DNA of 64,000 nt from Ctena decussata (lineage: Eukaryota; Mollusca; Bivalvia; Lucinida; Lucinidae): contig OZ022507.1 in assembly GCA_963989385.1 (NCBI GenBank), forward strand, positions 54,137,400 through 54,201,399. Reading direction: 5' to 3'. A program made the translations under genes and the position numbers. Within the stretch, counting starts at the first letter, position 1. Each line of letters begins with the position of its first letter. Below, in pieces: positions 46,309 to 56,471 of the stretch. Below the pieces are notes generated by a model, which saw nothing but the letters and a program-made list of their open reading frames with translations, was not told the DNA's origin and did no database searches.

Positions 46309-46881
46309 ATGTCCAAGAAGCCTACTCCAGTAGGTAAGACCGCCTGTTTTGATGACAATAATACTGACCACAGCTTAGAAGAGACTGTTTGTCACAATGA
46401 CAGAGAATCCAGCTCGAGCCTTTACAAGACCTTCTGCTATGACAACATTGAATCTGGTCCAAGGCTTTACAGAACCATCTGTTGCAAGAACAGTGAAGCT
46501 AGTCCCAACCTCAGTGGGACCCTCTGTTATGAAAATAGTGAAGACAGTCCCATCCTCGATGAGACCCTGCATTCTGACAACAGTAAAGAAACGCCCAGCC
46601 TCCACGAGACGCTCTTTTACGATAACAGTAAAGTTAACCCCGGTCTACACGGGACACTCTGTGATGATGACAGTAAAATCGGCCACAACCTTAACGAGAC
46701 ACACCGTTGCGACGACTGTGAAGCCGAACACAGCCTCGACAAGACCATCTGTTATGTTGACAGCGAACCCGACCACAACCGCCAAAAGATTCTCTTTCAG
46801 GATGATAGTGAAACAGACCTCAACCTGAATAAGACCCTCTGTCTATATGATAATGAAGCCGACCCTAGCTCAGTGACCTAA
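46309..46881 (+). CDS. unknown protein of twelve 15-residue repeats (possible exon or remnant)
   Basis: A 190-codon frame from ATG to TAA. Nearly all of it is a tandem array of a 15-residue unit, close to CYDNSExxPxLxxTL, about twelve copies, acidic and Cys-containing. The unit is 45 nt, so all copies stay in frame. Copies differ strongly in sequence yet keep the spacing of Asp-Asn/Asp-Ser, Leu and Thr-Leu, which hints at past selection. Caution: the next frame is also open for 143 codons, because the unit simply lacks stops, and there is no signal peptide or known domain. GGTAAG at 46332 could be a splice donor. I do not recognise the protein. Confidence 0.4.
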   Translation: MSKKPTPVGKTACFDDNNTDHSLEETVCHNDRESSSSLYKTFCYDNIESGPRLYRTICCKNSEASPNLSGTLCYENSEDSPILDETLHSDNSKETPSLHETLFYDNSKVNPGLHGTLCDDDSKIGHNLNETHRCDDCEAEHSLDKTICYVDSEPDHNRQKILFQDDSETDLNLNKTLCLYDNEADPSSVT

Positions 46882-46904
46882 GAAGTTTAGAAATAAGATA
46901 AATA

Positions 46905-47260
46905 CCGTATACAAGGAATTTTCGCGGTTTTCCATTTTTCGCGGTATTTCGATGCCACTTAGAAACCGCGAATATTAAAATCGCAAAATAATTTCCTGTT
47001 TCTTACAAAGTCTATTCTGTAGACACAGTTTTCAATTATTTTGTTTCTGTTTGCTTCGGTAATTACTTGAGCCAGTTCTTTCAATAACCTGCGGCGGTCC
47101 GCCGCAGGTTAATGAACGAACTGGCTCAAGTGAAAATGCAGTAGTTTTGCTTTTCGCACATGTTGCTAGACGCGAAAATTAAAAATAGCGAAAATTAAAT
47201 TTTATGTTTTCGACCCTTAACCGCAAAAATTTGAACCCGCGAAAATTAACGCGTATACGG
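46905..47260. mobile_element. MITE with CCGTATAC ends, TA target
   Basis: Ends CCGTATACAAGGAATTTTCG and inverse of CCGTATACGCGTTAATTTTC, flanked by TA (46903-46904 and 47261-47262). A second palindrome, TTGAGCCAGTTCTTTCAATA and its near-inverse with core CCTGCGGCGG, sits inside at 47066-47131. Confidence 0.88.
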
Positions 47261-47262
47261 TA

Positions 47263-47502
47263 GGTGGTGGAAATGATTTTCAAGAGATCAAAATCTGTGA
47301 TACATTTACATCTTTTGATGAATTTAAGATCAAATTTGACTCAATGTATAAAATACATGACTTTCCAATGAGAATCAGTGGAGGTGAAAAAACTGCAAAC
47401 GGTACCCAACACATCCATAGAAAAGCGTTAGATATGAGTGCAAACACACAGGAAAGCCAAGATCTAGAGGATCTGCTAAAAGACCAGGACCCAGTTGTTT
47501 AA
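47263..47502 (+). CDS. coding-like fragment, start lost behind MITE
   Basis: An 79-codon open stretch ends at TAA. It starts only after the MITE boundary, where an in-frame TAG lies at 47260. The translation contains CDTFTSFDEFKIKFDSMY and DFPMRISGGEKTANGTQ, with balanced composition unlike repeat-derived frames. It faintly resembles N-terminal regions of FAR1/ZSWIM-type, MULE-related zinc-finger proteins; that is a guess. TTTTCAAG at 47277-47284 could act as an acceptor. It may be a last exon or a dead gene end. Confidence 0.3.
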   Translation, partial: GGGNDFQEIKICDTFTSFDEFKIKFDSMYKIHDFPMRISGGEKTANGTQHIHRKALDMSANTQESQDLEDLLKDQDPVV

Positions 47503-47583
47503 AACTATCGGCGTCGGTTAAAATTTCAAACCTGCAGACATATAATGGTGAGATATTGATCTATGAATTAAAAGAATAACATA

Positions 47584-47989
47584 TACCAAACAAAAAAAAG
47601 AAACGCACACAGTGATATTTTGGCATTTACTTGGACATTGAAACAATTTAAAAAAAAAAGATATAGTGTTAGCGGTAGACAATCGGAAGTTTAACCCGAA
47701 AATTTCGTCTAATTGTGTCAATTCAGTACTTTGTGACCCATCTCTGAACAAGGCAGGGGTCAGTTTTCAATGTCACAGTTTTCAATAAGGGGCCATTGTC
47801 AACGATTTCATTAATGCTTATTTTTCATGCATACATGTATGGAAGGTAAAGATACTCGATTACGCCATGATAAAGTTTGAGCAAGATTTGATCAGGAATA
47901 TGGACTGTCAGACATTTTCTTATCATGCTATATTAGGTAAATTAAACGGGAAAATCTTACTGTGTGCGTTTCTTTTTTTTTGTTTGGTA
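47584..47989. mobile_element. 406-bp mariner-like MITE, TA target
   Basis: Ends TACCAAACAAAAAAAAGAAA and near-exact inverse, followed inward by CGCACACAGT. TA at 47582-47583 and 47990-47991. Confidence 0.88.
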
Positions 47990-47995
47990 TACAAT

Positions 47996-48157
47996 AAAAT
48001 GTTTGTAATCTATGGGAAGCAAATGGAAATTTAAACACCAAACAGTACAGGTAGGAGTTACCACAAATGTACAGTTTTGTGGTAACTCCTACCTATACTG
48101 TGTGGTGTTAAAATTTCCACTTGTTTCCCTTAGATGACAAACATTTTATTTTGTTTT
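47996..48157. mobile_element. 162-bp palindromic MITE
   Basis: GGAAATTTAAACACCAAACA and GGTAGGAGTTACCACAAA face their inverses around TGTACAG; arms about 75 bp. It begins 7 bp after the preceding MITE. Confidence 0.9.
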
Positions 48158-48167
48158 ATTTTTCAAT

Positions 48168-48308
48168 CAGGAAGTAATTCTTCAATAGAACAATTTTACC
48201 ATTTATATCTGCACTTTACAATCAATGTGTGTTTTTTAATAAGGAAGTATTTTTTCAATAAATCAATATTTCGCCATTATATGTCTTAACTTTACAATCA
48301 CTATGTAT
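48168..48308. repeat. imperfect direct duplication
   Basis: AGGAAGTA-TTCTTCAATA...ACTTTACAATCA occurs twice, about 70 bp apart. Confidence 0.55.
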
Positions 48309-48747
48309 AAGGAATGATACCAGACCTCGTCATTTAGAAGTACTCCGTAGAAGTAAGTAAATTATTTTGTAATCAAATTTAAATTTAGCTTTCAGTGCCT
48401 TATAAGCTTTAAAGTTTTTCATAAAAAAACCTGTTCGTTGTCGTTGTTGGTTTAACAAATAAATAAAACTTTTGGCAATGATCAGGAATTAAAACAATCA
48501 AATCGCACATCCCACCCTCAAAAGCTAAAGGCAAAGAAGCAGATACAAAGTTCACCAGACCCACTTCAGCAAATTTCAAAATCAACTGTGTTGGACATAA
48601 ATGTAAACAAGGCTTTGAATGCACAACACCGATGCCCAAATTTTTTGTTACTTAGTGGTACAAAATATGTGGCCAGCGGTCGGTTTGCTGGTTTGGAGTA
48701 AACGGCCCTGAACACCAAATCGAACTAAAGCACCTGGAATACCTTCC

Positions 48748-48855
48748 CACTCGGCACACAACGTGAAATCAATATTGAACCAACCTTGGTTCAACGTCAA
48801 TACGTTGAATCAATGTTGGATTGTTGATTAAACGTCGTGTGCCTGCTTGGTTCTT
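48748..48855. mobile_element. GTTGAATCAACG palindromic MITE, copy 2
   Basis: CCCACTCGGCACACAACG to CGTCGTGTGCCTGCTTGG, with TTGGTTCAACG and GTTGAATCAATG inside. Confidence 0.78.
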
Positions 48856-49516
48856 ACCGTGTTTTGGGGCCTGTTAAGCTTTGTCGGATTGTGGCATTTT
48901 CTGTGTGTCTATATATGCAATGTATTCCATTTTTCTCATTTCTTTACCTAGCGTAGCAACAAAAATAGGATTTGGGTGCACCCTTCCCTATTCAAACAGT
49001 AGTGCAAAACTGTGTACCCACAAGAATACCATTATCGATTACTTTTAACATTGAATGTTCCTCTATACACAGGGATCAACGGATATAAACATTTTCTTCA
49101 AAGATGAATTAAGACATGCCCAAAATCAAATGAGATGCTTCACATGTAAAAGTTCTTTTACGAGGCGAGTAAAAATAAGTGTTATACGAAAACAAGTGCA
49201 TAGCGCTATTTAATCTTTACTGCTCCAAATAAAAAACTCTATTCCAAACACGTTTTCTGTACATCTCTACGGGCATGTAGACGAATTTTATCCGCCAAAA
49301 AGGGGGAGGAGACAATCGCTGGTATCTTTGGCAATAATGCTATATTTTCCTAATCTGGCAAAATATCTCTAGAGAAGTAATAGCAATCCTCGCTCGATAT
49401 GTATTGTTTAACCCATCTCTAAGAATCCAAAAACTCTCTTGATATTAAACAGGAAACTATCCTATATTTAACCTGTTTATTTAACCTAATCCTCGTGCAA
49501 TCATATATTTCAGATC
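48856..49516. other. upstream region of the cGLR gene
   Basis: No long frame. The sequence just before the start codon, CATATATTTCAG|ATC-ATG (49501-49519), looks like a splice acceptor in the 5' UTR, so transcription probably starts in an exon further left. No promoter element could be singled out. Confidence 0.5.
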
Positions 49517-51607
49517 ATGTCTTCAGACGAAGCTGATTTAGAGAAGATCTCTCGGTTCATATCACGAGATTTGGACTTAATTGGTAAAAACTCTTACAGT
49601 TCGTGGATCTGTAAAAATCAATCAAAACTGTTAGACTTGATCTGGACAAGAAGAACAAAGCTACAACAGTTTCAAGGTGGTAGTACTGCAGAAGGCACTG
49701 CGACAGCAACAAGTGACGTAGACCGAATGGTGGTCATTTCAAATATCAAAGTTCTAACTACCAGTCTTGTGTCTGACAGTGATGAAAACTTATTTTACAT
49801 GGACGTCTCTAAAAGTAACCCAGGATATGTTCGACTTGCTCCGGTAAAAGCAACTGAAATGCTTCACGAGGACTTTGGAAACTTTCAGAATGTTTTAGAT
49901 GAATGTTCTGACGGAATATTTCTATCAAGTGATAAGTTTGTCAGTGCTTTGCATTCAACGACGTCACCCCCGGTGCCAAGCTACTCAAAATATTGTTACC
50001 GACATGGGCCATGCCTGATGGTTGAACATCAAAATATTTATGGTTACCATAATGACAGTCCTGGAGAGCTACTAGAAGCTGATGTTGCTTTTGCCTTGCT
50101 GTGTGATAAGTGGCCCGAAGAAGCAACAGAATGGCAAACCAGAACGAGACATCATGACTGGCCAAATCAAGACTTAATTGACAAAATCAGCCGTCAAGAC
50201 TGCCATGCGGTGGCTGTTGGTGATCGCACATCGGAATTCTGCTCGCTGGAATGGCGAGTATCATTCTTGCTAGGCGAAAGAGAGCTGGTTTGGAATTTTA
50301 ACGACACACAGATCCAATGCTACATTATCTTAAAGAACTTGTTGAAGAAATATATTGATCCTGTTGTTCCCGATCAGCTCAGCTCTTATCATTTCAAGAC
50401 GCTAATGTTTTGGTTGATAGAGGAAGAAGGCCTTTCACGTTGGAGGGATGAAAACTTGCTGCTGTGTATTCAGGATTGTCTATCTAAATTAGCTAGATGC
50501 ATTAAAGAAGGAAGTCTCCAGCATTACTTTCACAGAACAAGAAACCTGCTGAGATATAAGCTAAGTACGTCTGATGAAAGAGAACTTGCACTGAGAAAAA
50601 TTGACGAAATTAAACACAGCGTTATCCTTTATGTTGTTAGCGAAGGTTTAGGACAAACCTCAAAACTGCACAGAAGAGGGCTAGCTTGTCATGGCAACGT
50701 CGAAATGCTGACAGAACAATGTTTACAAGACATAGAAATGACAACATACTTCACTCTGTGCAAGAAAGTTAATGATACCCTCAGACTTTTCCAGTCTTTG
50801 TTAAATATATTTGCAAATACGACTGACTGCTGTGATTCTCTCGACGTCTTACTCAGAATAGCGGAAGATCTGGAAAACAGTGCGCCAAATGATGTAGATA
50901 CCGCGTATTTAACAAACACGCGGAACTTCTTAAACATCAGAATCGGCTTGGGCTACTACCGCAGGGCAATTCAAGCTCCTACCGAGACGAGTAGATCGGA
51001 ACTAAATAGGAAGTGTTTTGAGTATTTTAACTCCGGGATGTCGCTTGATGAATTGTCTAGAACTTTATATCTAGCCACATTTTATTTCTGCGTGAATGAC
51101 TTTTCGCGTTGCAAAGAAGCAGTCCAACAAGTGATGTCCAAATCTGGACGTTATCTCTATTCAGGACGCTGTTCAACTCTCTATGGAATTGAAATCGAGG
51201 AATCCAATGGAAACATTCTACAGACACCAGAGGTACCTGTGACCGGAGAAGATGATGAAATAATAAAGCCAGTATTTGACATTGTCTTCTCAAAGGATGA
51301 CGTGGACTTCGTACCCTATGCAATCAAATTTGATTGCGCCCTGGTACCAGAATATGGCGAAAGATTTTTCGTGTTCCATCCAATGGTGTATGCGTATGGG
51401 CTTCTGTATTTTACCCATTTTATGGTTGGTGATGTTGAATCTGCCAGGAAGGCACTAAAGTGTCTTGCAAAGATGGTCCAGGACTCAGGACATACTTCAC
51501 AAAGATATAGAGCTTTGAACCTGTTGGGGTTTTGCTATTCTCTGAACGGAGACTTTGCCAATGCACTCTCTTGTATTCTCGCTCTCTCCGAGATACAGCT
51601 GGTATGA
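49517..51607 (+). CDS. Mab-21 domain nucleotidyltransferase, cGAS-like receptor (cGLR) family
   Basis: The single-exon frame codes for 696 residues. Residues ~25-350 are a Mab-21/cGAS-type nucleotidyltransferase. The GS motif is at G55-S56 (FQGGSTAEGT), the metal-binding pair D67-x-D69 (SDVDRM) and a candidate third acid D189 (LLEADVAF). The family's W..R.R..WP signature is at 206-216, LEWRVSF at 244-250, and the C-terminal helical core (SSYHFKTLMFWLIEEEG, then ENLLLC and LQHYFHRTRNLL) at 289-346. Residues 350-690 are helical, TPR-like at the end, as in large molluscan Mab-21 proteins. Catalysed product would be a cyclic or linear nucleotide signal after nucleic-acid sensing; this is inferred from the family. 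The cGAS zinc ribbon is not seen. The last ~10 residues look out of frame: conserved-looking sequence continues in another frame to 51723. Confidence 0.93.
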   Translation: MSSDEADLEKISRFISRDLDLIGKNSYSSWICKNQSKLLDLIWTRRTKLQQFQGGSTAEGTATATSDVDRMVVISNIKVLTTSLVSDSDENLFYMDVSKSNPGYVRLAPVKATEMLHEDFGNFQNVLDECSDGIFLSSDKFVSALHSTTSPPVPSYSKYCYRHGPCLMVEHQNIYGYHNDSPGELLEADVAFALLCDKWPEEATEWQTRTRHHDWPNQDLIDKISRQDCHAVAVGDRTSEFCSLEWRVSFLLGERELVWNFNDTQIQCYIILKNLLKKYIDPVVPDQLSSYHFKTLMFWLIEEEGLSRWRDENLLLCIQDCLSKLARCIKEGSLQHYFHRTRNLLRYKLSTSDERELALRKIDEIKHSVILYVVSEGLGQTSKLHRRGLACHGNVEMLTEQCLQDIEMTTYFTLCKKVNDTLRLFQSLLNIFANTTDCCDSLDVLLRIAEDLENSAPNDVDTAYLTNTRNFLNIRIGLGYYRRAIQAPTETSRSELNRKCFEYFNSGMSLDELSRTLYLATFYFCVNDFSRCKEAVQQVMSKSGRYLYSGRCSTLYGIEIEESNGNILQTPEVPVTGEDDEIIKPVFDIVFSKDDVDFVPYAIKFDCALVPEYGERFFVFHPMVYAYGLLYFTHFMVGDVESARKALKCLAKMVQDSGHTSQRYRALNLLGFCYSLNGDFANALSCILALSEIQLV

Positions 51608-51723
51608 CAGGCGTGAGAAATGCTGCTGGATATCATTTAGCTGTCCTTGCCTTTGGTGTGTTTTGTAGCTTCTTTCCAGAATTTGAGAAGCCTGAAGTGG
51701 AAGTCATCTATAAACGAACGTAA
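51571..51723 (+). pseudogene. displaced C-terminus of the cGLR (different reading frame)
   Basis: From codon ~685 the main frame runs into LALSEIQLV and stops. The +2 frame instead reads LYSRSLRDTAGMTGV and NAAGYHLAVLAFGVF, then EFEKPEVEVIYKRT to a stop at 51723. This fits the end of a TPR-like repeat (A..CYLYSLRxT, then NAAxxHLA) and about 735 residues in total. A missing base near 51560-51575 in the allele or assembly is the simplest cause; a programmed frameshift is unlikely. Confidence 0.65.
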
Positions 51724-51967
51724 TGTTTTTATGTGCATGTACCAACTTACTCAGAAAGTCCCAATCACAAGTCGTAAAAACAACATCGTGTCCATGGTTA
51801 AGCAGTGACGATGCAAGCGATTTTCATACAACGTTGTGTCGGCATGTTGTTACCTAGAAATAATTTTTACTATTCTAATTCTTGGAAATTTTACCAAAAA
51901 TGACAAGCAGGTGACTTTACTGAGAAACTTCATCTTTTTTTTTTGGACAATGACTTGTTGAAACAGA

Positions 51968-52168
51968 TGATGGATGGATGACTTGCGATTTTACGTCCTT
52001 TTCAACAGTATTTCAGTCATATCAGGACGATGGGCTTGTGATAATGAAAGGCTGTGTGCAATGGAACCCCGTTTACGATGGAAAGAACTCCGCCTCCAGC
52101 GGGGCTCGAACCCGCGACCGCTAGATCAGTAGGCCAGTGCTTAACCCACTGAGCTACCGAGGCTCCCC
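51968..52168 (-). mobile_element. SINE-3 copy b, 12-bp TSD
   Basis: GGAT tail, body and head with B box GGGCTCGAACCCGC on the plus strand. Flanked by TGTTGAAACAGA at 51956-51967 and 52169-52180. Confidence 0.93.
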
Positions 52169-52183
52169 TGTTGAAACAGAGGA

Positions 52184-52454
52184 TTTGGTTGGTTGACTTG
52201 ATGCTTAACGTCCACGGTAAACAACTAAGGTCATGTCGGGACGGTCAGTTAACCTAACCACACTATTCCTGGGCAGGCTTAGACCTCCTAAGCGTTAACC
52301 AGTACTAAGTGCACATACTTTCGCCAGTAACTGACAACTGCCCTTCTTGAATCAGCGGAAGGAGAAACGAAAGTATGTGGCCAGACCGGGATTCGAACCC
52401 AGGACCTCTGACTTACGAGTCAGGTGCCCTACCGATTGCGCTACCCGGCCCGGC
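52184..52454 (-). mobile_element. SINE-1 copy f, 12-bp TSD
   Basis: GGTT tail, body and intact tRNA-like head. Flanked by TGAAACAGAGGA at 52172-52183 and 52455-52466; the left copy overlaps the SINE-3b duplication. Confidence 0.93.
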
Positions 52455-52593
52455 TGAAACAGAGGAAATAGGCAAACAAGTTGCAATTTCAATGTGGCTT
52501 TATTCTCTTTAAATGTTAGAAAGTCTGGACGAAGATAGTACAATTGTTACATGTACGGTTTTCTCAAGATTATTCAAGGTGAATGTGTACACT

Positions 52594-52800
52594 TTCAGGG
52601 GAAGCAACTCGCCCATTTTTATTTCTGCCTCCTTTCTCAAATGGGTCAACTCTTAAAGGAATTAATTTGCTCCTCAAGGAGCAAATTATTTCCTTTATGA
52701 TTAGACCCATCTCTAGAAGGCTTTGCTTCTCTAGGGAAGCAAGCAAGAGGTCACAAAAGTTGCCTCCCTTTGAAAAATGGAGAAACAAATACTTGAAATG
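52594..52800. repeat. palindromic family P, copy 5
   Basis: TTCAGGGGAAGCAACTCG..., the core AATTTGCTCCTCAAGGAGCA and arms TTAAAGGAATT / inverse, with TCACAAAAGTTGCCTCCC on the right. Confidence 0.88.
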
Positions 52801-52990
52801 CTTTTCAGGCCGCTTGAAAAGTGAATGAGTAAATGATGTGGTAGACAAGGAAAATAATAGCATGATCTGCAAATTCAAATGCATCGAAGTTGGAGTAAGG
52901 AAATATATCTTACAGGAAATGGAAGGTCACACTCACTGTCCGTATTCACGTCCGCGCAGACCTATAAAACTTAACAATTTTTTTATTTTG

Positions 52991-53232
52991 TTGTTGTTGT
53001 GTTATTATTTAACGGTCCACGGTCAGTTAACCTACCCACACTATTCCTGGGCAGGCTTAGACCTCCTAAGCGGTTAACCAGTACTAAGTGCACTTAATTT
53101 CACCAGTAACTGACAATTGTCCTTCTTGAATCAGCGGAAGGAGAAATGAAAGTAAGCGGTCGAGCCGGGTATCGAACCCAGGACCTCTGGCTTATAAGTC
53201 AGGCGCCCTACCGATTGCGCTACGCGGTCCGT
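52991..53232 (-). mobile_element. SINE-1 copy g
   Basis: Body and tRNA-like head ending GCGCTACGCGGTCC. The tail is GTT-rich instead of GATT and part of the body is missing. Confidence 0.85.
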
Positions 53233-53462
53233 TTTTTAACACAGCTTCTTATGGTCTGTAGACTCTTTATGCAAGCGGGGTGGACCCTGATTAGACAGCT
53301 CGGGTGCTATTCGCGCAGGCTTTAAAGATCGTATTTTGTGTCTTTGGATGTCCCTCAATAAATCACATAGTCAGAGGTGTGTCCTTTAAGGTGTGGCACA
53401 GTTACACTACAAAATACATGACATTTCTATACATTTAAGATTAATGGATACATGTACACATT

Positions 53463-53890
53463 TCAGGGGAAGCGAGTCATTTTCATTTTTGTTTCTCTTC
53501 TTAACCCATTTGTGCCCATTGGACTATTCTATCCTTATTCAATGGCTTAGTCCATTTATCAATTAAGGGGCGTCTGCTTTAATTTATTTGTATTCTTCTT
53601 TTTTCTTTTTTTAGGGAGAAAAACCTATTTGTCTTATGCAAATAGTGTAGACCCTGGTCAGACGCCGCTGTTTGCGGCGTCTGATCTGGGTCTGCACTGT
53701 TGCCTATGTCCCATCTATGGGACGCTAGGCATAAATAGGTCAATAGAGTCAACTATTAAAAGAAGAAAAAATGCTCTTATAGCAGCCAAGTCTTTCCTTT
53801 AAAAGTTGATCCCGTTTTAAAAAGCAAACAGGAAGTCACAAAATATGCCTCCGTTTGTAAAAATTGCACATAAAATCCTTTGGAGAACAT
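53463..53890. repeat. palindromic family P, copy 6, interrupted
   Basis: Left part GGGGAAGCGAGTCATTTTCA and right part GGAAGTCACAAAATATGCCT are separated by ~235 bp that hold a hairpin, CAGACGCCGC-TGTTT-GCGGCGTCTG, at 53658-53683. Confidence 0.65.
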
Positions 53891-53940
53891 GCCGCCCGAG
53901 GTCTAAATTTACTCAGAAGGACACTTACTTGGTGCCGGAC

Positions 53941-54200
53941 TGGTTGGTTGGTTGTTTGCTTTGGATTTCACGGCTCTTTGAGACAGTATTGAAGTCTATA
54001 TCGAGCCGTCTCCCAGAGAGGGGGAGAAAGAACAGAAACATGATAGGCAAGAGAAAAATGTCCTAACAACACCCACCTGCACCTACTGTGCTGCAAGAAC
54101 AGTAAGCCCTTGCTCTACTACTATCCAAATTAGTAGGACACCCCGGCATTGAAGGTTAACCAGCACCATCGCCTGACCACTACCATTCCCCTTGGGTCCG
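53941..54200 (-). mobile_element. SINE-2 copy b, longest copy
   Basis: Reverse of SINE-2a with a GGTT tail; includes CCCAGAGAGGGGGAGAAAGA and CACCCCGGCATTGAAGGTTA. Confidence 0.85.
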
Positions 54201-54357
54201 GAAGGTGCATGCTATGGATACGCGTAGGGAACAATCTGATGAGAATGCTGCACCGCCTTAGTTCGGACACGATTATAATACAATTTAACAGACAATCATT
54301 CACTTCGGTACTGAGTTAAATCCCTTCTCGAAGGGGTTGGGTGGAGAAGAATCGGCC

Positions 54358-55857
54358 TCAATGATGTAATCCAAGGGCTGCAAGATTAACAAAAAATAAA
54401 TAAAAATAACCGCAGTGATCCTAAATTTTGGGATAGATGTATCTGAGAAATCACTTTAGAATCAGATCAAGATGTGCAATGCGTCATATCCTATCAGTAT
54501 TTTTGACACACTGTCAGCTACTTTTAGCATTTGTTTAAATTTTAGAATAATCTGGTAATTTAAAGGTGTCCCAATAGAGAGAGTAAATTAAAACGATGGA
54601 AATTGTTTGAACAGCATTGCAAGACACCCAGCAGGCACATGACGTCGTAATGATGTAAAAATGGGGTCGATGCGACGCCACCATGCCGCATCGACGTCAT
54701 TTCGACGTCATGTGCCTGCTGGGCAGTAAAGTATTTCCCAGCGGGCACATGACGTCATTATAACGTTGTGTGCCTGCTGGGTAGTATGTATCAATGTGAA
54801 TATCTGAGCCGTCTCCTTGAGCTTCCAATTAGGTATCCGTTTATCTGAATCAGACAAAAAATGAGCCGCGACACGAGAAAGCAACAAAGTGGAAGTGCGC
54901 CCATCGCAGACTCAGATCAGCCTGGGCATCCGCCTAGTATGATCACAGTCTTTTCTAAGCGCTTTAACGGTAGCTAAGGGTCTAACGTGGCGCGCTACCT
55001 TCATGTGGACAGCAAAGACTCTGATCAGACTGGGTGGATGCCCGGGCTTATCTGAGTCTGCGCTGGGCGCACAACCACTTTGTTGGTTTTCTCGCGTCGT
55101 GGTTCAAAATAATGATATTGGAAGTCTGCCCACAGTCATAACTAATTTATTCTAGGTCCAAGTTTCATTAACATCGATCTTCAGACGAAAGAAGAAATTC
55201 TCTAGGGAAAAGAAATAATGCCAGAATTTGTGCATATTGCCAAAATTGATAAATTCTGCATTTCTATCATACAAAACTAAAATTGACAAGAAAAATGTCA
55301 GAACTGCCTTTTTAATTTACTTGTTATTTTTTTATTTGTTTTAACTATTGCAGAACTTAAATGTACAGAAAATTAGATGTGCCTGCGTGTGGGTTTTACT
55401 GCCCAAATATAGGTATGTGCTACATAGGAATTTTTGCAATCCTTTATTATTCTTACGGGCCACCAGGGTTCATCTCCCATAAAGTGCAGGTTACTATGAT
55501 GCTTATGTTGGTTTCATCTGTTTGTGCGACTCCACTTTGGTTGAAGGTACATCATTTTAGAGTCCAGATGCGCTGAAACAGGCGCACATGCTGCGACCTT
55601 GTACCCATGTCCCTGTGCTTGCACCACATCCATGTTGTAGCAGACAGGCCGCAGTAAACAGTATCCAGGACGCAGTAAACAGACAGTAGACACTTCACTG
55701 GACAGTAAATAGTATACATAAAAACCGCGAACAACATGCACTACTTTTCAGCATGCTCCAAAGCGAAGGGCGAGTGGACAGTGCACAGCAGACGGTAAAC
55801 GGTCTATAACGTTGAGGGAAAAGTATTTTCCTTCGCACAGCTTTGAGATACATATAC
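54358..55857. repeat. 5S-bearing tandem unit 1, deleted (no 5S)
   Basis: Starts in the unit at GTAATCCAAGGGCTGCAAG and keeps MITE-2 (54627-54723), a shortened second MITE-2 (54737-54781), MITE-1 copy K (54863-55105) and the unit body to about 55857. It then jumps to the next unit, lacking the whole 5S and spacer part. It marks the left edge of the array. Confidence 0.9.
54863..55105. mobile_element. MITE-1 copy K (in array unit 1)
   Basis: Left end GAGCCGCGACACGAGAAAGC, right end decayed to GTCGTGGTTC. All four array copies share that decay and a GTGGCGCGCTACC-type change. Confidence 0.95.
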
Positions 55858-56214
55858 ATATTCTCTAGGGAAAAGACATAATGGAATAATGGAAATTGTT
55901 TGTACAGCTTTGCAAGACACCCAGCAGGCACATGACGTCGTAATGATGTCAAAATGGGGTCGATGCGACGCCACCATGCCGCATCGACGTCAATACGACG
56001 TCATTTCGACATCATGTGCCTGCTGGGCAGTAAAGTATTTCCCAGCGGGCACATGACGTCAGAATGACGTCGATGAAATGTAATGTTTGCGTCGACGTCA
56101 ATGCGACGTCATTATAACGATGTGTGCCTGCTGGGTAGTATGTATCAATGTGAAGATCTGATCCGTCTCCTTGAGCTTCCAATTAGGTATCCGTTTATCT
56201 GAATCAGAAAAAAT

Positions 56215-56471
56215 GAGCCGCGACACGAGAAAGCAACAAAGTAGAAGTGCGCCCATCGCAGACTCAGATCAGGCTGGGCATCAGCCTAGTATGATCACAG
56301 TCTTTTCTAAGCGCTTTAACGGTAGCTAAGGGTCTAACGTGGCGCGAACTACCGTTATGTGGACAGCAAAGACTCTGATCAGATTGGGTAGATGCCCGGA
56401 CTTATCTGAGTCTGCGCTAGGCGCACAACTAGGCGCACAACCACTTTGTTGGTTTTCTCGCGTCGTGGTTC
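56215..56471. mobile_element. MITE-1 copy L (in array unit 2)
   Basis: Same decayed right end as copy K, plus a short duplication of GGCGCACAAC near 56421. Confidence 0.95.

Noticed and set aside
46397..46828. 143-codon frame overlapping the 15-residue repeat frame
   Set aside because: The 45-nt unit lacks stops in this frame too, so openness is a by-product of the repeat; the 190-codon frame has the more regular motif.
48409..48639. 76-codon minus-strand frame with a hydrophobic middle
   Set aside because: Unrecognised, no start context or splice support; kept out as too weak.
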